Assembly: GCA_937858255.1 (NCBI GenBank)
Contig: CALLZQ010000740.1
Span: 1 to 8,973 of the forward strand
Source of the DNA: an uncultured Tabrizicola sp.
GTDB taxonomy: Bacteria; Pseudomonadota; Alphaproteobacteria; Rhodobacterales; Rhodobacteraceae
Direction: 5' to 3'
Length of the DNA: 8,973 bases
Shown here: positions 5,165 to 8,973 of the stretch, piece by piece
How positions within the stretch are numbered: position 1 is the stretch's first letter
Layout of the letters: each line of letters opens with the position of its first letter
The notes under the pieces: generated by a model
What the model was told of the DNA's origin: nothing
Database searches by the model: none
The model's input: only the letters and a program-made list of their open reading frames with translations
Position numbers and translations under genes: made by a program

Positions 5165-7578
5165 CACGTCCCGCGCGGCTTGGCCCGCAGGGTCGGGTCG
5201 GCCTCGGTCGGGTCTTCGGGCCAGGGGTGGCGCGGATAGGCGCCGCGCATCTCTTTGCGGACCTCGGCATAGGAACTGGCCCAAAAGCCCGGCAGATCCA
5301 GCGTCACCTGCACCGGTCGCTGCGCGGGGGAAAGCAGCGTGATTCGCAGTGGCAGGCGATTCTGGCCGACAACCGGATGGCGCGTGACGCCGAACATCTC
5401 TTGCAGGCGCAGCGCGATACCGGGGTAGTCGCCATCATAATCAATCGGAATGCGCCGGCCCAGCGGGGTCTCAAAATGCGAGGGCGTCAGGCGGTCGAGG
5501 GTCTGCCCCTGCTCCCACGTCAGCAGGTCGCGCAGTGCCGATGACAGATCGAGCGCACGCAGATCGGCCTCGGTCTTTCGCCCGGTCAGATGCGGCAGAA
5601 TCCACGCCGGATCCCGCGCCAGCAGCGCCTCATCCGAGACATCGGGCCAGCCCTCCCCCTCCATCAGCCGCAACCTTGCCCGCAACCGCGCGGCCGCTGC
5701 GGTCCAGGGCAGACCGATCTGACGCAGACCGTCCAGCGCGGCGCGGGCCAGTGCCTCGGGCGGGGCCTCGGGCCAGGGGCGCTCGGCCAGCACCAGTGCG
5801 CCCAGCCGTTCCTGACGCCGCGAGAGGACCCGCCCGTCGCGCCGCGACCACAGGCAGATCTCCTGCCAGCCGATACGGTCGGCATAGATCTCGCGCAGTT
5901 CGGACTCGGTGATCGCAATGGCCTGCCGCACCTGCGCCTCACGCGGGTCGCCGTCGAGATCCGTGGCCACGATCAGCCGCGCACCGGACAGCGGCAGGCC
6001 CGCCGCCATCGCCGCTCCCTTGCCGCCCGACAACACCCAGCGCGGCGCCTCACCCGCGCGACGCAGGCCGATGCGGTCGGGATAGGCCAGCGCCGCCATC
6101 TGTGCGGGCGACAGATCGGGCGCACCGCCGCCCGGTTCCGGCGTCCGGGCCGCCAAGCGCCGCGCCTCGGCCCGGATACGCTCGATGGTCGGGCGGTGGG
6201 CAGCCTCTCCTGGGCGGTCGATTGCTCGCAGCCGGGCGATCAGATCGGGCGGGGCGCCGCGCAGCGGGTCACGCTCGGCCAAGAGCGCGGCGAGGGGCGC
6301 CGCCGCCCGGCCAGCGGTCAGCAACATATGCCCCAGTCGCGGATGCAGGGGCAGGCCCGCCAAGGCCCGGCCATGGGCGGTGATCCCGCCCTCGGGCGCC
6401 AGTGCCCCCAGACCGGCCAGCAGCGCCCGCGCCTCGGCCAGCACACCGACATGGGGCGGCGTCAGGAACGGCAGGTCGGCCGACCCCCAGAGCGCCAGCT
6501 CCAGCGCGAGGGGGGTCAAATCCGCCGCCTCGATCTCGGCCGGGGGGAAAGGGACAAGGCCGCCCTCCTCGCCACGCGTCCAGAGGCGATAGCACACCCC
6601 CTCGGCCACCCGGCCCGCGCGGCCCCGGCGCTGTTCCGCCTCGGCCCGCGTCACCCGTTCCGTCACCAGCCGCGACATGCCCGAAGGCGCATCGAACCGC
6701 GACCGGCGAGCCCGCCCGCCATCCACCACCACCCGGATGTCAGGGATGGTCAGCGAGGTTTCGGCAATCGACGTCGCCAGCACCACCTTGCGCCGGTCAC
6801 TCGGCGCCAGCGCCGCCTGCTGGGCGGCAAAATCCATCGCGCCGAACAGGGGTTGGACGATGCAGCCCGGCAAATTGGACAACAACCCCTCAACCCGCCG
6901 GATCTCACCCTCGCCCGGCAGAAAGACCAGAACACCACCCTCGGCCTCTTCGACCGCCTGCCGCACCAGCCCCGCCACCGCTGCCTCATAGCGCAGCGAG
7001 GCGTCCACCGGCCGGGGCAGCCAGCGGGTTTCCACCGCAAAGGCCCGCCCCTCTGAGGTGACGACCGGCGCCCCCCCCATCAATTCGGCTACCGGCGCGG
7101 CATCCAGCGTGGCCGACATCACCAACAGGCCCAGTTCCTCACGCAGCGCACCGCGAATTTCAAGGCACAGCGCCAGACCCAGATCGGCATTCAGACTGCG
7201 TTCGTGAAATTCGTCAAAGATGACAAGGCCGACGCCGGTCAACTCCGGGTCGGACTGGATCATGCGCGTCAGAATCCCCTCTGTCACCACCTCGATCCGG
7301 GTGCGCGACGACACCCGCGCCTCGCCGCGGATGCGATAGCCCACGGTTTGACCCACCGCCTCGCCCAACGTCGTGGCCATCCGCTCGGCCGCCGCGCGGG
7401 CGGCAAGGCGGCGCGGCTCCAGCATCAGGATGCGACCGGTGATCTGCGGCAACAGCGTCAGCGGCACGCGCGTGGTTTTCCCCGCCCCGGGCGGCGCCTG
7501 CAACACCGCCTGACCCGCCTGCGCAAGCGCGGCACATAGTTCAGGCAAAACAGCGTCAATGGGTAGGGACTGGCTCAT
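5164..7578 (-). CDS. hrpB: ATP-dependent RNA helicase HrpB
   Basis: DEAH-box helicase of 804 residues, close to the usual ~820 of HrpB. Motifs in order: Walker A APPGAGKTT (28-36), Ia LEPRRLAAR (53-61), Walker B DEFH (122-125, the HrpB form of DEAH), III SAT (155-157), V ATSIAETSLT (268-277) and VI QRRGRAGR (316-323). After the two RecA domains come the winged-helix/HA2-type region (about 355-440) and the C-terminal HrpB-specific domain, with WEQGQTLDRLTPSHF, GRRIPIDYDGDYPGIALRLQEMFG and a final GFWASSYAEVRKEMRGAYPRHPWPEDP. All ATPase motifs are intact. Its biological role is poorly defined; mRNA or rRNA processing is assumed from related HrpA. ATG 7578 gives the expected N-terminus, with only a close GGGAT as possible ribosome site. 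It lies 55 bases behind the DUF3108 gene on the same strand with no terminator between, so the two are probably co-transcribed. Confidence 0.97.
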   Translation of the reverse strand: MSQSLPIDAVLPELCAALAQAGQAVLQAPPGAGKTTRVPLTLLPQITGRILMLEPRRLAARAAAERMATTLGEAVGQTVGYRIRGEARVSSRTRIEVVTEGILTRMIQSDPELTGVGLVIFDEFHERSLNADLGLALCLEIRGALREELGLLVMSATLDAAPVAELMGGAPVVTSEGRAFAVETRWLPRPVDASLRYEAAVAGLVRQAVEEAEGGVLVFLPGEGEIRRVEGLLSNLPGCIVQPLFGAMDFAAQQAALAPSDRRKVVLATSIAETSLTIPDIRVVVDGGRARRSRFDAPSGMSRLVTERVTRAEAEQRRGRAGRVAEGVCYRLWTRGEEGGLVPFPPAEIEAADLTPLALELALWGSADLPFLTPPHVGVLAEARALLAGLGALAPEGGITAHGRALAGLPLHPRLGHMLLTAGRAAAPLAALLAERDPLRGAPPDLIARLRAIDRPGEAAHRPTIERIRAEARRLAARTPEPGGGAPDLSPAQMAALAYPDRIGLRRAGEAPRWVLSGGKGAAMAAGLPLSGARLIVATDLDGDPREAQVRQAIAITESELREIYADRIGWQEICLWSRRDGRVLSRRQERLGALVLAERPWPEAPPEALARAALDGLRQIGLPWTAAAARLRARLRLMEGEGWPDVSDEALLARDPAWILPHLTGRKTEADLRALDLSSALRDLLTWEQGQTLDRLTPSHFETPLGRRIPIDYDGDYPGIALRLQEMFGVTRHPVVGQNRLPLRITLLSPAQRPVQVTLDLPGFWASSYAEVRKEMRGAYPRHPWPEDPTEADPTLRAKPRGT

Positions 7579-7633
7579 ATCCCGGGGTTAGGGCCTGATC
7601 GCGCCGTGATCAAGGGTGCGTCATCCCGCGCCC

Positions 7634-8374
7634 TCAGTCATCCCGGGTCAGACGCGCGGTGCCAAAGAGGCTGTCCAGCACCACCTCGACCGGGCGCAGA
7701 CTGCCCCCGGGCAGGGGGGCATAGGTGACGGTAAAGGGAAAATCCCGCCGCTCGGCGATCTCATCCGGCGGGTAGCCGTCCACCCGACGATAAAGACCAT
7801 GGCAGACCAAGCCCTCCCCCTGCGGTTCTGGCTGACCCAGCGTCACCCGCGACCGCCGATGGCCGTCGAATACCTCAAGCGACAGCTTGCAGGCCTCGCC
7901 TGCATCGGCATCGCGCAACAGTGCATAGGTCATGGTCAGCGGATCGACCGTTCCCTGCTGTGCCGCCGGGTCCAGCACGGGCGCGTCGGGATGGCGCTCT
8001 TCATCCATCGACAGGACCGTCGGCACGCCCCCTTTGTAGGTGATTTCCGCCCCCCGGCCCGCCCGCGCCCCATCGGCCGCGGATTCAAAACGTTCGGGCC
8101 GGAACTTGCCGCCGCTTTCCACACCGCGCACCCGATTGGTAACGGTAAAGGACTGGAACAGCCCCGCCAGCCCCGCCGAAGCGGTTTGCGACGTGACCGC
8201 ATAGGCGCGGCCCTTGCGATTGACCGACATCGTCATCCGCCCGGCCGTCAGGCCCAGAACCGAGGCGGTAAAGCGCATCGTCTCGGCCCCTTCGGCGCGC
8301 AGCGGCGCGGGCAGCGCAAGGGCGGCAAGCAGAATTGTCAGCGCCAGCGGGCGGGCAAAGTGAAATAGCGTCAT
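7634..8374 (-). CDS. DUF3108 domain protein, exported
   Basis: Protein of 246 residues. The N-terminus is a signal peptide: MTLFHFARP, a Leu/Ala-rich hydrophobic stretch and APLRA before the cut near residue 27. The mature domain begins [19 protein letters not shown], typical of the DUF3108 start, and goes through [19 protein letters not shown] and a late [24 protein letters not shown] region to a C-terminal strand [18 protein letters not shown]3108 proteins are envelope proteins of unknown function, predicted beta-rich. ATG 8374 is preferred over the in-frame TTG at 8395 because AGGA (8386-8383) lies 8 bases before it. Cys162 and Cys192 could form a periplasmic disulfide (positions approximate). 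It is divergent from meaB and probably leads an operon with hrpB. Confidence 0.88.
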   Translation of the reverse strand: MTLFHFARPLALTILLAALALPAPLRAEGAETMRFTASVLGLTAGRMTMSVNRKGRAYAVTSQTASAGLAGLFQSFTVTNRVRGVESGGKFRPERFESAADGARAGRGAEITYKGGVPTVLSMDEERHPDAPVLDPAAQQGTVDPLTMTYALLRDADAGEACKLSLEVFDGHRRSRVTLGQPEPQGEGLVCHGLYRRVDGYPPDEIAERRDFPFTVTYAPLPGGSLRPVEVVLDSLFGTARLTRDD

Positions 8375-8382
8375 CACAAGGG

Positions 8383-8386
8383 TCCT
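8383..8386 (-). promoter_or_regulatory. Ribosome binding site deciding the DUF3108 start
   Basis: AGGA on the minus strand lies 8 bases before ATG 8374-8372. It falls inside the frame that would be translated from the upstream TTG 8395, which argues for the ATG. Confidence 0.6.
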
Positions 8387-8446
8387 GCGGTTCAAAGCAT
8401 GTCCTGCGGCAATGGGTCGGGCGGCCTGCGGCTGGCATCACCGCGC

Positions 8447-8475
8447 CGAATACGTCATGTAGGGTCAGTTGACCA
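8447..8475 (-). promoter_or_regulatory. Candidate promoter of the DUF3108-hrpB unit
   Basis: On the minus strand TGGTCA (8475-8470, 4 of 6) is separated by 17 bases from TATTCG (8452-8447, 3 of 6). The boxes are weak, but spacing and position are right for a leader of about 65-70 bases. Confidence 0.3.
8463..8474. promoter_or_regulatory. Palindrome between DUF3108 and meaB (candidate operator)
   Basis: GGTCA-GT-TGACC is a perfect dyad with 5-bp arms in the middle of the 153-base divergent intergenic region. It overlaps the candidate -35 of the DUF3108 promoter and contains TTGACC (8469-8474), a possible -35 towards meaB, for which no good -10 is visible. Confidence 0.35.
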
Positions 8476-8514
8476 CAGGACCACGGCAGAGGCACGCGCC
8501 AATTTGCCGATGCG

Positions 8515-8521
8515 AAGGAGG
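8515..8521 (+). promoter_or_regulatory. Strong Shine-Dalgarno of meaB
   Basis: AAGGAGG, a near-perfect match to the 16S rRNA tail, lies 6 bases before ATG 8528 and fixes that start over the in-frame ATG at 8537. Confidence 0.85.
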
Positions 8522-8527
8522 CGCCGC

Positions 8528-8973
8528 ATGGATGCTATGGAGCTTGCCCAAGGGGTGATCGCCGGTGACAGGCGGGCCTTGGCCCGCGCCATCACGCTGG
8601 TTGAAAGCGCCCGGCCCGACCATCGCGCCAAGGCGGTGGATCTGGTGGCGGCCGCCCGCGCCTCGGGCCGTCAGGCGCTGCGCATCGGCCTGTCGGGCAC
8701 GCCCGGGGTCGGCAAGTCGACCTTTATCGAGGCGTTCGGCATGCAATTGGTGGCGCTGGGGATGCGGGTGGCGGTGCTGGCCGTCGACCCCTCTTCTGCC
8801 CGGTCCGGCGGCTCAATCCTTGGCGACAAGACCCGGATGGAACGCCTCAGCCGCGATCCGGCGGCCTTTATCCGCCCCTCACCCAGTCAGGCACAGATGG
8901 GCGGTGTCGCCCGCCGCACGCGGGAGGCCGTGGCGCTGTGCGAGGCGGCTGGCTTTGACGTGGTGCTGATCGA
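8528..8973 (+). CDS. meaB: Methylmalonyl-CoA mutase-associated GTPase MeaB, N-terminal part, cut by window edge
   Basis: G3E-family P-loop GTPase (MeaB/ArgK) that loads and protects the adenosylcobalamin of methylmalonyl-CoA mutase or related acyl-CoA mutases in the cytoplasm. Translation from ATG 8528 gives 148 residues before the right edge, somewhat under half of a ~330-residue protein. Visible features are the N-terminal helical region with [15 protein letters not shown] (13-27), the P-loop GTPGVGKS (57-64), VDPSS (86-90), [11 protein letters not shown] (94-104), FIRPSPS (114-120) and GGVARRTRE (125-133). All these match the family. The frame is open at the edge and the Walker B/switch II part is outside. 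It would serve propionyl-CoA or ethylmalonyl-CoA metabolism, but no mutase gene is in view. Older annotations call it LAO/AO transport ATPase, which is misleading. Confidence 0.96.
   Translation, partial: MDAMELAQGVIAGDRRALARAITLVESARPDHRAKAVDLVAAARASGRQALRIGLSGTPGVGKSTFIEAFGMQLVALGMRVAVLAVDPSSARSGGSILGDKTRMERLSRDPAAFIRPSPSQAQMGGVARRTREAVALCEAAGFDVVLI

Noticed and set aside
5590..7056. 488-codon open frame on the plus strand
   Set aside because: Lies wholly antisense to hrpB, whose motifs are complete. The translation is a low-complexity Arg/Gln/Pro/His mix typical of the reverse of GC-rich coding DNA.
7616..8368. 250-codon open frame on the plus strand
   Set aside because: Antisense to the DUF3108 gene and runs through the hrpB gap; composition is that of a shadow frame.
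8375..8395. TTG start seven codons upstream for DUF3108
   Set aside because: The Shine-Dalgarno for ATG 8374 lies inside this extension, and the signal peptide is better placed from the ATG.
1..8973. Search for defence systems, CRISPR arrays, insertion sequences, tRNA genes and attachment sites
   Set aside because: No direct repeat arrays, transposase or integrase motifs, or cloverleaf sequences were seen; all long frames are explained by core genes.

Overview
The window is GC-rich bacterial chromosome. LepA, L28, HrpB, a LysR-free small secreted protein found in Rhodobacteraceae, DUF2867, DUF3108, MeaB and a PCu(A)C chaperone together suggest an alphaproteobacterium, most likely Rhodobacteraceae/Paracoccaceae; the genus cannot be read from the sequence. 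No tRNA, rRNA, CRISPR array, insertion sequence or phage gene is visible. It is mostly ordinary, densely packed core chromosome.

Layout, left to right. (1) 1-733, minus: N-terminal part of lepA (elongation factor 4), cut by the window edge. (2) 874-1368, plus: a DUF2867 protein, divergent from lepA. (3) 1573-1884, plus: a small secreted four-cysteine protein behind an upstream region with GCCAA/TTGGC half-sites. (4) 1878-3595: three genes in alternating orientation, namely a low-molecular-weight phosphotyrosine phosphatase (minus), a CobB-type sirtuin (plus) and a 2-oxoglutarate/Fe(II) oxygenase (minus). Convergent pairs overlap by 7 and 35 bases and the divergent pair is separated by 28 bases. 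(5) 3616-4599, minus: a two-gene copper unit, a DUF2946/CruR-like exported small protein followed by a PCu(A)C copper chaperone, bounded by strong hairpin terminators on both sides. (6) 4711-5118, minus: rpmB (L28) with its own promoter and terminator. (7) 5140-8374, minus: a probable DUF3108-hrpB operon ending in an intrinsic terminator. (8) 8528-8973, plus: meaB, the GTPase chaperone of methylmalonyl-CoA mutase, cut by the right edge.

The most interesting element is the copper unit. The first protein has a signal peptide, a CPDC motif and a C-terminal Arg-Gly-Pro-Pro close to its stop codon; the stop codon lies in the first arm of a perfect 9-bp inverted repeat, and a C-rich spacer leads to the chaperone gene. 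This is the architecture of the CruR (Bordetella) and CutF (Rhodobacter) class, in which the nascent exported peptide senses copper and controls the downstream genes through translational arrest. Here the controlled gene would be a cytochrome-oxidase-type copper chaperone. A second point is the 2OG oxygenase, where the expected distal iron-binding histidine reads as proline.
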